Shown here: positions 7,175 through 16,584 of the stretch, piece by piece | Layout: each line of letters begins with the position of its first letter | How positions within the stretch are numbered: the stretch's first letter is position 1 | Assembly (NCBI GenBank): GCA_900543215.1 | Contig: UQQR01000016.1 | Coordinates: forward strand, 1 to 39,289 | Source of the DNA: an uncultured Oscillospiraceae bacterium | GTDB lineage: Bacteria; Bacillota; Clostridia; Oscillospirales; Acutalibacteraceae | DNA length: 39,289 bases | Reading direction: 5' to 3' | Made by a program: the position numbers and the translations under genes | Notes under the pieces: generated by a model | What the model saw: the letters and a program-made list of their open reading frames with translations, nothing else | Database searches by the model: none | Told to the model about the DNA's origin: nothing

Positions 7175-8050
7175 GTGTTTTTAAAAATAGTTTTCTGCGC
7201 GGTGCTAGCCGCAGGCTTAATACTTGTATCGCTGGATATTTTTAAAATACCGTATCTTAAAACCTCAAGGGCGGTTAAAGGTCTCTTAAAAAAACGGAGC
7301 AAAAAGGAGTCTGCCGCCGAGCTGTGGCTGTCGGGGTTGTCGTTAAAATTATCCGAGCATATTAAGATAAACGAATACAAAAGGATAACACTTGCTAACG
7401 ACCTTGCAAGCGCGGATATTCCACTTACGCCCGAGCAGTTCAGAGCAAACGCCATTGTAAAGGCGGGGGTTACAGCGGTATTCGCCGTTCCGTTCGCCTT
7501 TATCTTCCCGCTTTTGTGCCCCGTTTTTTTAATAGCCGCGGTGGTTACATATACGGGCGAGAGCCGAAAGCTATCCAAAAAGCTTAAAGCAAGGCGGGAA
7601 AAAATTGAGTACGCTCTGCCGGGGCTTGCAAACGCGGCGGAAAAGACCTTAAAGCATTCGCGTGATGTTTTATATATTATTGAAAGCTATTCCGCAAATA
7701 CCGAAAGGGAGCTTGCCGACGAGCTTAAAATAACGGCGGCGGATATGCGTTCGGGCGGGTATGAAACGGCGGTAACAAGGCTTGAGGACAGGGTCGGCAG
7801 CCCTATGATGTCGGATATATGCAGAGGGCTTTTAGGTATTATCCGCGGCGACGATATGCGGATGTATTTTTCATCGCTCACGCTGAAATTATCCGACGTC
7901 CGCCGTGAAAAGCTGAAGGAAAAGGCAAAAAAAGCGCCTAAAAGGGTTAAAAAGCTGTCGGTTGCGCTGCTTGTCTGCTTTATGCTTATATATATGACAG
8001 TTATAGTTTGTCAGATCGGCAGCAGTATGAACGCTTTGTTTGGGGGTTAG
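7175..8050 (+). CDS. TadC-like pilus platform protein (T2SSF domain)
   Basis: A 291-residue partner of TadB, with an N-terminal helix, a double hydrophobic segment near residues 115-150, the T2SSF helices (Y-A-L-P-G-L-A-N-A-A-E-K-T-L) and a final helix near 265-285. The start is GTG 7175, six bases after GAGAGGGA and directly after the tadB stop; a longer frame from 7100 would overlap tadB by 70 bases and has no ribosome site. The basic stretch K-A-K-K-A-P-K-R-V-K-K before the last helix fits the positive-inside rule. Confidence 0.8.
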   Translation: MFLKIVFCAVLAAGLILVSLDIFKIPYLKTSRAVKGLLKKRSKKESAAELWLSGLSLKLSEHIKINEYKRITLANDLASADIPLTPEQFRANAIVKAGVTAVFAVPFAFIFPLLCPVFLIAAVVTYTGESRKLSKKLKARREKIEYALPGLANAAEKTLKHSRDVLYIIESYSANTERELADELKITAADMRSGGYETAVTRLEDRVGSPMMSDICRGLLGIIRGDDMRMYFSSLTLKLSDVRREKLKEKAKKAPKRVKKLSVALLVCFMLIYMTVIVCQIGSSMNALFGG

Positions 8051-8053
8051 AAA

Positions 8054-8464
8054 ATGCTTAAAAGAATTAAAAATATAAAAGGGGACGGATATGTTGAGGT
8101 ATGTATTTCGGCGCTTGTCCTTATAACTCTTGCCGTTATACTTCTTAATATTTTTGAGCTTATAATGCTCCGTATATCTTTAGGGCAGACCGCCGACGAC
8201 CTTATAACCACCGCCTGTTATTCGGGCGGGTTTACCGATGAATTTTGGGAGTGTGATACACGGCACTGCGACGAATATCTTTACTACGATATAGACTACG
8301 GCGCGGATGAATTTTTTGACGCGACTGCCGAAACGGTGCAGTTAGGCGACAGTATGTGGGTTGAGGTATCCGCCGGAATGGATGTTAAGGGCGCGGGAGC
8401 GTTTAAAATACCGATTACGGTAAGCGTTAAGCGCTTCGGAATTTCTGAGAGGTATCACAAATGA
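8054..8464 (+). CDS. TadE-like pseudopilin (DUF4320-like)
   Basis: A 136-residue protein with a short leader, K-G-D-G-Y-V-E and a 25-residue hydrophobic helix, then a soluble domain rich in Cys and acidic residues that ends in P-I-T-V-S-V-K-R-F-G. The layout and the closing strands resemble DUF4320 proteins. The GDGY site matches the AEGY of the major pilins, so it is probably cut by the same peptidase. Two cysteines in C-D-T-R-H-C could form a disulfide outside the cell. It probably acts as a minor pilin or an initiation complex subunit. Confidence 0.72.
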   Translation: MLKRIKNIKGDGYVEVCISALVLITLAVILLNIFELIMLRISLGQTADDLITTACYSGGFTDEFWECDTRHCDEYLYYDIDYGADEFFDATAETVQLGDSMWVEVSAGMDVKGAGAFKIPITVSVKRFGISERYHK

Positions 8465-8970
8465 AATTTTTTGAATTTAGCCGCGGTTCGGTGCTTTTTA
8501 AGCGGCTCGGAAAACGTAAAGCATTAGTATCTTTTTCAGGATTGAAAAATAAAAAAGCCGACGGATATATTCCCGCCTGTATAATAACGGCTTGTGTTTG
8601 TATGGTGCTGTCGGTAACAATTTCATTTATATCCGCTGTTACGGCGGTAAATCAATCTAAAAGAGATGTCCGTCAGGCGCTTGATGGGTTTGTGACGCAT
8701 AAATCCATAGAAATATATAACGGCGTAAAGAACTATTCGGAGCTTACAGAAACGCTTGATGAGGAAAGCTTTAAAAGCATTTTAAGCGAATATACGGGCG
8801 GTCAGGGAAACTATGAGATAAAGGATTTAAAAATAGAATTTCGCGAGACGGACAGGCTTAGTTATACCGTCAGCTATACGCTTAAAGCGCCTGTAAGATT
8901 CGGGAATATAACCGCGGTGTATACCAATGTGCCGGTTAAAATAACCGGAGTATTTAATTTTAAATTTTAA
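8461..8970 (+). CDS. TadF/TadE-like pseudopilin
   Basis: A 169-residue protein whose start overlaps the previous stop (ATGA). It has an unusually long basic leader (about 35 residues), then K-A-D-G-Y-I and a hydrophobic helix to about residue 62, then an extracellular domain of about 100 residues with alternating strands. The shared GY site makes it the fourth pilin-like protein in the locus. It probably caps or initiates the pilus with the preceding gene product. I do not recognise a specific family. Confidence 0.68.
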   Translation: MKFFEFSRGSVLFKRLGKRKALVSFSGLKNKKADGYIPACIITACVCMVLSVTISFISAVTAVNQSKRDVRQALDGFVTHKSIEIYNGVKNYSELTETLDEESFKSILSEYTGGQGNYEIKDLKIEFRETDRLSYTVSYTLKAPVRFGNITAVYTNVPVKITGVFNFKF

Positions 8971-8983
8971 AGGAGGATTGAAT

Positions 8984-9622
8984 TTGAAATCTAAAAAAAA
9001 TGTTTTAATAATAATTTCTGCTGTTTTATGCCTTGCCTTAATATTCGGCGGTATAGCTATATTAAGCGGCAGAAACAAAAAGAAAAACGAGAAGACAGAC
9101 GGGCAGGAAAAAACGGAAAGTACAATTTCCGCCGAAGTGCCAAAGCCGGATATGTCGGCGGAAAGCTCTAAAACAGAGATAACCGACACCGGTAAGGGCT
9201 TAAAGCCCGATGAAACCGAGGCGGATAAAATCCTGCAAAAAGCCGAGCAAAAGAAAGAGGTTTACAACGAGCCTATATTACAAGGCAGCGCGCAGGAAAC
9301 TAAAAAATATGTTCGTGACGCCGACCCCGAAACGGGTATTTCATGGGACGGCGAGAGCAAAATTATCTACCGCACGGCAGAGGGACTTACCACCGAGAAA
9401 ACCTACGGCGGATATTACGAGATAAGACCCAATGAGTGGGTACAGCTGCCGTATGAAATTGCGGCGGAAACAGAGACAGATAAATGCGAGCATTGCGGCA
9501 AAGTACGCGGCGACGGAACAAACGGCACGTGCATAAGGTACAGCTTGGCTGACGGGGATATGACCTGCCCTAACTGCGGCAAGACTATACCGAAACACAC
9601 CTGCCATACCTGCGGAGGATAG
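8984..9622 (+). CDS. Membrane-anchored protein with C-terminal zinc-ribbon-like Cys pairs
   Basis: 212 residues with one N-terminal helix (about 6-25), a charged Glu/Lys/Ser-rich linker, and a C-terminal domain with C-E-H-C, C-P-N-C and C-H-T-C pairs plus a nearby single Cys and His, enough for one or two zinc sites. The N-terminal helix would place the Cys domain outside the cell, where a zinc or disulfide role is possible. The second TTG (8984) lies seven bases after AGGAGG and is preferred to the TTG at 8978, which is only one base away. It may belong to the DUF6550 group seen in similar elements, but I am not sure. Confidence 0.6.
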   Translation: MKSKKNVLIIISAVLCLALIFGGIAILSGRNKKKNEKTDGQEKTESTISAEVPKPDMSAESSKTEITDTGKGLKPDETEADKILQKAEQKKEVYNEPILQGSAQETKKYVRDADPETGISWDGESKIIYRTAEGLTTEKTYGGYYEIRPNEWVQLPYEIAAETETDKCEHCGKVRGDGTNGTCIRYSLADGDMTCPNCGKTIPKHTCHTCGG

Positions 9623-9625
9623 CCT

Positions 9626-11962
9626 ATGAGAAGATTCAGAAAGACAATTATTACTTTAATTTTTATGGCGGCTTTGGCACTTGTTTGCGCTATGCCGGCG
9701 TTCGCTTTAAATTTCAACGGTTCAAGCTCTGCGGCAGGCGACGGCAGCAGTACCACAAATTCAAAGGGCGGTTATGCTATACCGGATATGCTTGCCAACA
9801 ACAGCAACCGCGCCGTGGGTTACAGATTTACGGTAATAGACAATAAGGGCAACGGCATAAACGGCAGCAAGGATGTTTACCGACATGCCACGCAAAGTAA
9901 GGACAGGAAGAATTATCTTACATACTATAAGCCCAACGCGAAATATCCTAAAACATATATCCGGGGAAATTACAGCTGGCTTTCGGTCAGCACAAGTAAC
10001 GGATATTCGGGCTGTTGGTGGGATAAGGATTTAGGGCTTGCTTTGCCGGAAGTGACTACGCAGATAGAGGGCTGGTGCAACGACAGCAATGTTTCAAAGC
10101 TGCTATCTAAGCTGTGGAGTATAAGCATATCCACCCTCGAAAGCAGCCGATGGGCTGTGCTTATAGAGCCTATATTCCCGGTTAAAATTCAGGGTACATA
10201 CCATTCGCTTACGGTCACCGAAATAGCCTTTTACGGCTCTACAAAATTCGGGATAGCGAGCAACGGCAATATATCCTCAAACAGCAACAGCTGGGGCTTT
10301 ATCGCAAACTATACCAACCGCCATTTACCGAATTCCCTGCGGTTAAAGGCGGCGTATGTCGGCATACCCGCGGCGGCTAATACCAATGTCCGCATAACCT
10401 TTGAGTCCATTATTAAGAACGGCTACGGCGCGGCTATACTTTACGGCAGCAACCTTTCAAGACCCGCGCAGTATTACCTTGATGTAAACGGCATTTTAAA
10501 CGATGAAATGGTGTACGACCTTAAAGACTGCGGCACCTGCGATGTGTATATAAACGGCAAATTGGTTGCAAACGATGTGACCGATTACTACCAAAAGGTG
10601 GACGCGGGTTCAAGCTATAAGATAACGGATGTAAAGCCGAAGTCTCATTTAGACTATAACGGCGCTTCTTGGCGCGGCGACGCGATTGAGGGCAAGGTTA
10701 CAAAGAATATTGCCGTCTGCCCGGACTTTACAACCAAAAGGTTTTATCTTGATGTAAACGGAGTGCTGGACGGCGAGCAGGAGGTTACTCTTGACGGCTG
10801 GTGCACCTTTGATGTTTACCTTGACGGCAAGCTGTATAAGGAAAAGATATCGGACTTTTATGAAAAGGTAAAGTACGGCACTGCATATACAATTACAAAT
10901 ATCCGCCCGGCAGAGGGCAAAACCTTTTTCGGTGCGGTGACCGACCTTGCGCTGTATCCCAGCAGCAAGCACAGCTTTCCGAGATACCCGTCCGGGCTTT
11001 CGGGGACAATTGGGTTAGATAACCAATATATCTTTTTGGGGCTTGAAACAGATAAGCCCCTTGAAGCGGTTCTTATAGAGGCAAACGCCCCCTACCGCGA
11101 GGAAACCTATGTTATAACAAGCGGGTTTATAGTAAACCCATCTGGCAGAGATTACACGCCGGATAAGGATTTAAAGGCAAGGCTTGAAATAATAACGCCG
11201 TCGGAGATTATATACAGCGAAGAAAAAAGCGTTATAGTACCTAAAAAGGATAAAAACCTTTGTTATTTCAAGTGGCGGGTGCCGAAGGATATAGGCGGAG
11301 AAGTATCGGCACGCCTTACGGTTGTATCTGACGGCAAGGATATATTTACGGACGGGAAAAGCTACGATACCGTGCCGTATACATATTTAACTACGCCCGA
11401 CACCTCGTATGAGGCGGCAGCGCCCGCAGGGTTCGGTAAAGCATATCCGCCGGGAGAGACAGAGGGCTATGCCACCTGGTGGGAATATGTATATACAGAT
11501 ACGGGCTTTGAAAAAAGAACCTACGGCATAGGAATTGACGGCAGCCCGGACGCGCTGTATCCTGCACGCGGGGCGGATAACAAAATATCCTCGGGCAGAG
11601 GGTTTTACGCAAACATAACGGCGAATTTCACGGCTGTTTCGGGCAGGAATATAGCGTTATACAATTCCTACACCGATGTACAGTATATAACGGCGCTGTT
11701 CCCGGAGTTCGGGTATGCGGAAGTTCAGAACAAGTGTAAAACGCTTATAAAGAATACTTTAAACGGCTTTTTTGAGTTTCCGGATAATTTCGGCTACGGC
11801 AAGCAGCACTTTATACCGCTGAGCTACCCCGACGGGAATTATGTTATTCAGCTTATTAAAACAGATATGTGGACGCCGGCCGGGGCTGTTACGGCTAAAG
11901 AGAACTCAAAGCCCCTTAAAATATCCGGCAGCGTTTACGATGAATACTATATAGGACGGTGA
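9626..11962 (+). CDS. Large secreted protein with two repeats
   Basis: 778 residues with a clear signal peptide (hydrophobic core, cut after A-F-A at about residue 27). There is no sortase signal and no C-terminal helix, so it is secreted or held by partners. Two repeats of about 90 residues begin at about 283 and 373 (Y-Y-L-D-V-N-G-I-L-N and F-Y-L-D-V-N-G-V-L-D) and share a D-V-Y-I/L-N/D-G-K motif and a Y-x-I-T-D/N-I/V strand. The C-terminal half is rich in aromatic residues and beta strands. I do not recognise a family. The position between pilus genes and a wall-anchored protein suggests an adhesin or a pilus-associated surface factor. Confidence 0.7.
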   Translation: MRRFRKTIITLIFMAALALVCAMPAFALNFNGSSSAAGDGSSTTNSKGGYAIPDMLANNSNRAVGYRFTVIDNKGNGINGSKDVYRHATQSKDRKNYLTYYKPNAKYPKTYIRGNYSWLSVSTSNGYSGCWWDKDLGLALPEVTTQIEGWCNDSNVSKLLSKLWSISISTLESSRWAVLIEPIFPVKIQGTYHSLTVTEIAFYGSTKFGIASNGNISSNSNSWGFIANYTNRHLPNSLRLKAAYVGIPAAANTNVRITFESIIKNGYGAAILYGSNLSRPAQYYLDVNGILNDEMVYDLKDCGTCDVYINGKLVANDVTDYYQKVDAGSSYKITDVKPKSHLDYNGASWRGDAIEGKVTKNIAVCPDFTTKRFYLDVNGVLDGEQEVTLDGWCTFDVYLDGKLYKEKISDFYEKVKYGTAYTITNIRPAEGKTFFGAVTDLALYPSSKHSFPRYPSGLSGTIGLDNQYIFLGLETDKPLEAVLIEANAPYREETYVITSGFIVNPSGRDYTPDKDLKARLEIITPSEIIYSEEKSVIVPKKDKNLCYFKWRVPKDIGGEVSARLTVVSDGKDIFTDGKSYDTVPYTYLTTPDTSYEAAAPAGFGKAYPPGETEGYATWWEYVYTDTGFEKRTYGIGIDGSPDALYPARGADNKISSGRGFYANITANFTAVSGRNIALYNSYTDVQYITALFPEFGYAEVQNKCKTLIKNTLNGFFEFPDNFGYGKQHFIPLSYPDGNYVIQLIKTDMWTPAGAVTAKENSKPLKISGSVYDEYYIGR

Positions 11963-11969
11963 TATTTTT

Positions 11970-14375
11970 ATGTTTTTATTAAAAGACAAATATCATAAAA
12001 TCGTTTGTTGTTTTATGATATTCGTAATTTTAGCAAGCTCGCTTTTAAATTTGTCCGCCGCACCCGCGGCAGATATTCCGAGCAAAATGCTTGACAATAT
12101 ATATTTAGACGCGCTGACCTACACGGGCTACAAAACAGATGTGCAGAAAGCGGACGGCAGTATTTTTAAAACCTACAGCGGCAATGCTCCGGCGGCTGTA
12201 CGGTCGGGCATAGGCTACGGCTCAGGTCCGTCAGGGCTTGAAACCGTGGCGGCGGATAACAAAACGGGCAAAGCGCCGGATATTGCGAGGTTTAAAGCTA
12301 ACGGGCTTTGCTGCGCTTCGTATGTTTCATATGTCTACTACAATTATCTGCCGAATATAGCGCGAATGGATGTTTCCAAAATTCCGCAGCCGGCAAATCC
12401 CCGCTCGCCCATATCCTATAACAGCGCGGTTGAAAATTGGGTAAGGTCGGGAGGAGCCAGAAGAATCGCATTTACCCAAGGCACAAACAGCTTTACGCCG
12501 AGTGAAGAAATACCGATAGGTTCGTTAATTATATTCAAGCATAAAACAACCGGAGAAATAGCGCATTTGGCACTCTATGCCGGATATTATGCCGGCAAGC
12601 ATTTTGTAACCCACGTCGGCAATGAGCGCGGACCCGAAATTTCCACCGTTGAGGGAATGAGCAAGGGCAGCTACCCGGAGGTGGTAACGCAGGTTGTAGT
12701 GCCCGTAATTAAAGAGCCGACCGGTACAATAGCGGTCTGTAAAACGGATGAAAACGGCAAGCCGCTTGCGGGCGCTAAGTTTAAGGTTACAATGGCGGAG
12801 CACCCGGAATATTCTTTTCTTATAAACCCGACCGACGAAAACGGCAACGCTAAGATGAATATGGGGCTGCCATACGGCAAATATATTCTGACAGAAATTG
12901 AGTTCCCCGAGGGGTATACCTATTCGGGGCAAAAGGAATATACCGTGGAGATATGCGATGAAACGCAGTTTGTAACTTTAAGGGCGGTAAATAAACTTAA
13001 AAGCTCTAAACTTACCGTGATTAAAGTAGATTCCGAAACAGGGCAGACCGTAAAGGGCGTTATGGGATTTAAGCTTAAAAATACCAAAACGGGTGAAGAA
13101 AGCGAAGTATATTACACCGATGAGAACGGTTTTTTAAGTTTACCGAATGAAGTAACATACGGTAATTATGAATTGATTGAGGTTACTCCGCCCAAAGGCT
13201 ATACGCTTAATTCCGTGCCCATAGCTTTCAGCATTGACGGCAATACGCCCGAAGTTATTATCCGACTTTCTGATAAGCCGGAAAAGGGAAAAATATCCGT
13301 GCTTAAAAAGGGCGAAATGTTTTCGTCTGTAACAGAAGAAGACGGCAAATATATTCCCGTTTACAGCGAAAAGGGCTTAAAGGGCGCGGAATTTGAAGTG
13401 ACCGCCGCCGAGGATATTTATACCGCGGACGGAACGCTCCGAATAAAAGCAGGAGAAACAGCCGATCGGATTATATCCGGTGATGACGGAACGGCGGTAA
13501 GTAAAGAGCTATACCCCGGCAAATATCTTTTAAGGGAAATATCTGCGCCGGAAGGATATATTATAAATGCCGAACCCCGCGAGATAACCGTTGTTTCGGG
13601 CATTGTTTCGGCAGAAATATTTAACGAGCGCAAAAAGCAGGAATTTAAGCTGAAAAAGGAGCTTGAAACCGATCAAAAATTCGGGATAGGGCTTAACGGA
13701 GAGATTTTGAATATACGGTTCGGGCTGTTTTCAAAAACCGAGCTTACGGCGCTTGACGGTAGCACTATTCCGGCGGACGGGCTAATAGAGATTGCCTCAC
13801 CCGACGAAGACGGTTCTTTAAGCTTTGCGGCAGATATGCCGTATAACGCCGAGTGCTATATAAAGGAGTTGGAAACCGACGAACATTATATTTTAAGCGA
13901 TAAGCAATATTTAAGCGGCGATACTGTCAAGAACAAGATTATACGGGGCAGCATTGAGGGTCTTAAAACCGATCCGAACGGCAGAGTTTTAAGGGGTGCG
14001 GTTATAGGGCTGTTTTACCCGTTTGAAACCGAGTTTTCTAAGGATACCGCAATAGAAACTTTTGAGACCGACGAAGCGGGCAGATTTTCATTTGAAAATG
14101 TGCCATACGGCGAGTGGATCATCCGCGAGCTTAAAGCCCCGGACGGATATATTTTATCCGATGAAAATTATACCGTGACGGTAAAGGAAAACGGCGAAAC
14201 GGTAAAGCTGAATATTAAAAACAGTAAAATACAAAAGCCGCCGTCAGCTCCCGAAAGCCCTAAAACGGGAGATACGGTAAATCTTTTAATACCGTTGATT
14301 ACCCTTTTTACAGCATTTGGTGCAATTATCTATTTAAGTAAAAAATTAAAAAAGAGAGGTTATATAAATGAATAA
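11970..14375 (+). CDS. NlpC/P60-like and Cna-B repeat surface protein, sortase-type anchor
   Basis: 801 residues. A signal peptide (1-34) is followed by an NlpC/P60/CHAP-like cysteine peptidase or amidase domain: Cys114/115 in G-L-C-C-A-S-Y-V-S, His199 in E-I-A-H-L-A-L-Y, and His215 as possible third residue. About five Cna-B/SpaA-type repeats follow (from near 252, 347, 437, 560 and 658), each with a G-x-x-L-x-G-A/V-x-F start and an E-x-x-x-P-x-G-Y end. The C-terminus has S-P-K-T-G (763-767), a hydrophobic helix and a basic tail, a sortase-anchor layout with Ser instead of Leu. A wall-cutting domain on an adhesive stalk suits local cell-wall opening during mating. No sortase lies in the window. 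Confidence 0.8.
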   Translation: MFLLKDKYHKIVCCFMIFVILASSLLNLSAAPAADIPSKMLDNIYLDALTYTGYKTDVQKADGSIFKTYSGNAPAAVRSGIGYGSGPSGLETVAADNKTGKAPDIARFKANGLCCASYVSYVYYNYLPNIARMDVSKIPQPANPRSPISYNSAVENWVRSGGARRIAFTQGTNSFTPSEEIPIGSLIIFKHKTTGEIAHLALYAGYYAGKHFVTHVGNERGPEISTVEGMSKGSYPEVVTQVVVPVIKEPTGTIAVCKTDENGKPLAGAKFKVTMAEHPEYSFLINPTDENGNAKMNMGLPYGKYILTEIEFPEGYTYSGQKEYTVEICDETQFVTLRAVNKLKSSKLTVIKVDSETGQTVKGVMGFKLKNTKTGEESEVYYTDENGFLSLPNEVTYGNYELIEVTPPKGYTLNSVPIAFSIDGNTPEVIIRLSDKPEKGKISVLKKGEMFSSVTEEDGKYIPVYSEKGLKGAEFEVTAAEDIYTADGTLRIKAGETADRIISGDDGTAVSKELYPGKYLLREISAPEGYIINAEPREITVVSGIVSAEIFNERKKQEFKLKKELETDQKFGIGLNGEILNIRFGLFSKTELTALDGSTIPADGLIEIASPDEDGSLSFAADMPYNAECYIKELETDEHYILSDKQYLSGDTVKNKIIRGSIEGLKTDPNGRVLRGAVIGLFYPFETEFSKDTAIETFETDEAGRFSFENVPYGEWIIRELKAPDGYILSDENYTVTVKENGETVKLNIKNSKIQKPPSAPESPKTGDTVNLLIPLITLFTAFGAIIYLSKKLKKRGYINE

Positions 14376-14817
14376 TAACGATTTATCTTTAATCAATTTA
14401 TCCGAGATACGCTTTTTAACAGGAAATACAGGAGAACGGGAAAACGCCGACGCTATGATGCAGGAGCGCGGGCTTTTAACCGACAAGGGCAATCCGTCCG
14501 TTTCGGGTATAGCGGAGCAAAACGATTATCTTACGCCGCTGCTCTTAAAACGGCTTTCATTTAAACTTCAATTCCGTGAAAACGGCTTTGAATGTATACG
14601 TAATACATACTTAAAAATGTATTCCGAAAAGGATTACACAGGAATGTTTTTGCTCACCGTTTTAATGTACGGGCTTATAGGGTGGCGGACGCCGCTTAAT
14701 TTAAACCTTATGTCCTCCCGCAAAGATATGCTTAAAATCTTTTTCGGAGAATTTGTACGGACGCTTGAAGACTTTAAACCGAAACGGAGCGCGAGATATG
14801 GGGAAAAAGAAGAATAG
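14368..14817 (+). CDS. Conserved element protein of unknown function
   Basis: 149 residues, mostly helical, without a signal peptide. A moderately hydrophobic stretch (M-F-L-L-T-V-L-M-Y-G-L-I-G-W) lies near residue 95. It overlaps the preceding gene by eight bases and the next by twenty, so it is translationally coupled to both the surface protein and the VirB2-like protein. I do not recognise the family; similar small proteins occur at this place in related elements. Confidence 0.55.
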   Translation: MNNNDLSLINLSEIRFLTGNTGERENADAMMQERGLLTDKGNPSVSGIAEQNDYLTPLLLKRLSFKLQFRENGFECIRNTYLKMYSEKDYTGMFLLTVLMYGLIGWRTPLNLNLMSSRKDMLKIFFGEFVRTLEDFKPKRSARYGEKEE

Positions 14818-15142
14818 GCTTTTGGGTTTTCTGTGCTTTGCCGCCGTTCTAATTCCGCTTTTCTCGCTTAATGTTTTCGCCGCGGGTGAGGATATATTTA
14901 CCTTAGGCGACAAAATAATCCGTGATGTATACAATCATATTGCCGGAATATCTACGGTGCTGGCGGCGCTTATGTCGGCTATTGCGGTAATAACCGTAAA
15001 GCTCGGCGGCACACAACAAAAGTCTGACGCCGGGTGGGCTTGGCTTAAAAGAATCTGGGCTTCGTGGGCGGTCATTAACGGAATAGGCGCGTTTATTGCC
15101 TACATTCAGCCCCTATTCGCAGGCTACAACCGACTGCCTTGA
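14798..15142 (+). CDS. VirB2-like conjugative pilin or channel subunit
   Basis: 114 residues from ATG 14798 (GGAGCGAG upstream; the longer frame from 14753 lacks a ribosome site). A long signal peptide ends at F-A-A-G (about residue 29), followed by a small hydrophobic protein with two membrane helices separated by a short basic loop (K-L-G-G-T-Q-Q-K). Size, signal peptide, double helix and position directly before a VirB6-like gene fit VirB2/TrbC-type or Maff2-type proteins. Sequence similarity alone would not be decisive. Confidence 0.62.
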   Translation: MGKKKNRLLGFLCFAAVLIPLFSLNVFAAGEDIFTLGDKIIRDVYNHIAGISTVLAALMSAIAVITVKLGGTQQKSDAGWAWLKRIWASWAVINGIGAFIAYIQPLFAGYNRLP

Positions 15143-15150
15143 GGTAAGCT

Positions 15151-16584
15151 ATGATTAACCTTATTTTAAAGGATTTGGTGTTATGGCTTTTCGGACTGTT
15201 CCTTGATTTAATGAATTATTGCGCCGACGCGCTGCTGGGGCTTATGAACACGGATCTTTCGTACTTTGAAAGTAATGTGCCGATTATAGTAAAGCTGTAC
15301 GGCGTGTTCGTCGCGATAGGCTGGGGGTTTTTAATAGGCAACTGTGCCTTTCAGTGCCTTAAAGCTATGTTTGCAGGACTCGGTTTTGAAACCGAATCTC
15401 CTGCAATACTGCTTGTGCGCACATTCCTGTTCGGCTTTCTCCTTATAATGTCCAAACAGGTGTGCGAAATAGGGCTGTCAATCGGTAAAACCTTAATGGA
15501 GCTGATCGGTTTGCCCGAAAAAGCAAGCATAACCTTTCCCGATGACAGTATGTTCCCCGACCTTACAAGCTCTTGGCTTTTAATTGTAATAATCGGGGTG
15601 TTAATTGGGGCGCAGCTGATTAAATTATTTTTTGAGATAGGCGAACGTTATGTTGTTGTAGCAATATTAACGCTTTTCAGCCCGATTGCTTTTGCAATGG
15701 GCGGCAGCCGCTCCACAAAGGATATTTGCTCGGGCTTTGTGCGTACCTATGCCTCAATGATACTTCTGCTTGTTTCAAATGTCTTATTTTTAAAGCTTAT
15801 CTATTCCGCGTTATCCTCAATGCCGGACGGCGTGATGATACTCCCCTGGACGGTGCTTATAGTGGGCATTGCGAGGGTGGCAAGAAAGGCGGACAACCTG
15901 CTTTCAAAAATAGGGCTTAATCCGTCCTTTACGGGCGATCCGTTAGGAAACGGAATGGGCAAGGCGGTTGCATTTATGGCGGCAAGAAGTATTTTAAGCT
16001 CGGCAGCACATTCTGCTAATAGGCATAGTAATACGGCAGGAAAAAACAGGTTTGAATTTAAAGCTGCTAACACAGGAAATACTCATAACCGCAGCAATGC
16101 AACCAGCAGAAACACGGTGCAAAACAGCAGCAGAGCGAATATGGGATTCAACGGCGGCAGTGTAAATAATTCAAGTCATGCAGGGTTTAACAGCTCTGTC
16201 CGCAACAGCGCGTCGGTGAATTCGGCAGACTTCGGGAAAACCGCCGTTACAGGCACAAGTTCAAACCGTTTCGGAGGTAATAAAACACCGGGGCAGAAAG
16301 GAGACGCGAGGGTTGATAATAAAAACACGACGGGCGGCAGAAATGCGGCGAATACTGCCCGAAGTACGTCGGCAGTCGGCGGAAAGAAGAATAATATCGG
16401 TGCTCAGAAATACAGCGGTAAATACACGGGTAACCAAAAATTCGGCACGCAAAAAAGAGGTAAAAATACGGCGTGGAAACCGGATAAGAGCTTTAGTCAT
16501 AATCCTGTCGGAAAACGGTTCGGACAGACAGATACCCCGCCGGAGACAAAGCCGGAAAAGGCGGTAGAAAATGAGCAAAAGTAG
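15151..16584 (+). CDS. VirB6/TrbL-like conjugation channel protein
   Basis: 477 residues. The first 265 hold six to eight membrane helices, including the conserved central part E-R-Y-V-V-V-A-I-L-T-L-F-S-P-I-A-F-A-M-G typical of VirB6/TrbL proteins of Gram-positive elements. The rest (about 270-477) is a hydrophilic Asn/Ser/Gly/Lys-rich tail with no evident fold, rich in direct short repeats. The family forms the inner-membrane channel of the T4SS. The gene overlaps the next one by 14 bases. Confidence 0.78.
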   Translation: MINLILKDLVLWLFGLFLDLMNYCADALLGLMNTDLSYFESNVPIIVKLYGVFVAIGWGFLIGNCAFQCLKAMFAGLGFETESPAILLVRTFLFGFLLIMSKQVCEIGLSIGKTLMELIGLPEKASITFPDDSMFPDLTSSWLLIVIIGVLIGAQLIKLFFEIGERYVVVAILTLFSPIAFAMGGSRSTKDICSGFVRTYASMILLLVSNVLFLKLIYSALSSMPDGVMILPWTVLIVGIARVARKADNLLSKIGLNPSFTGDPLGNGMGKAVAFMAARSILSSAAHSANRHSNTAGKNRFEFKAANTGNTHNRSNATSRNTVQNSSRANMGFNGGSVNNSSHAGFNSSVRNSASVNSADFGKTAVTGTSSNRFGGNKTPGQKGDARVDNKNTTGGRNAANTARSTSAVGGKKNNIGAQKYSGKYTGNQKFGTQKRGKNTAWKPDKSFSHNPVGKRFGQTDTPPETKPEKAVENEQK

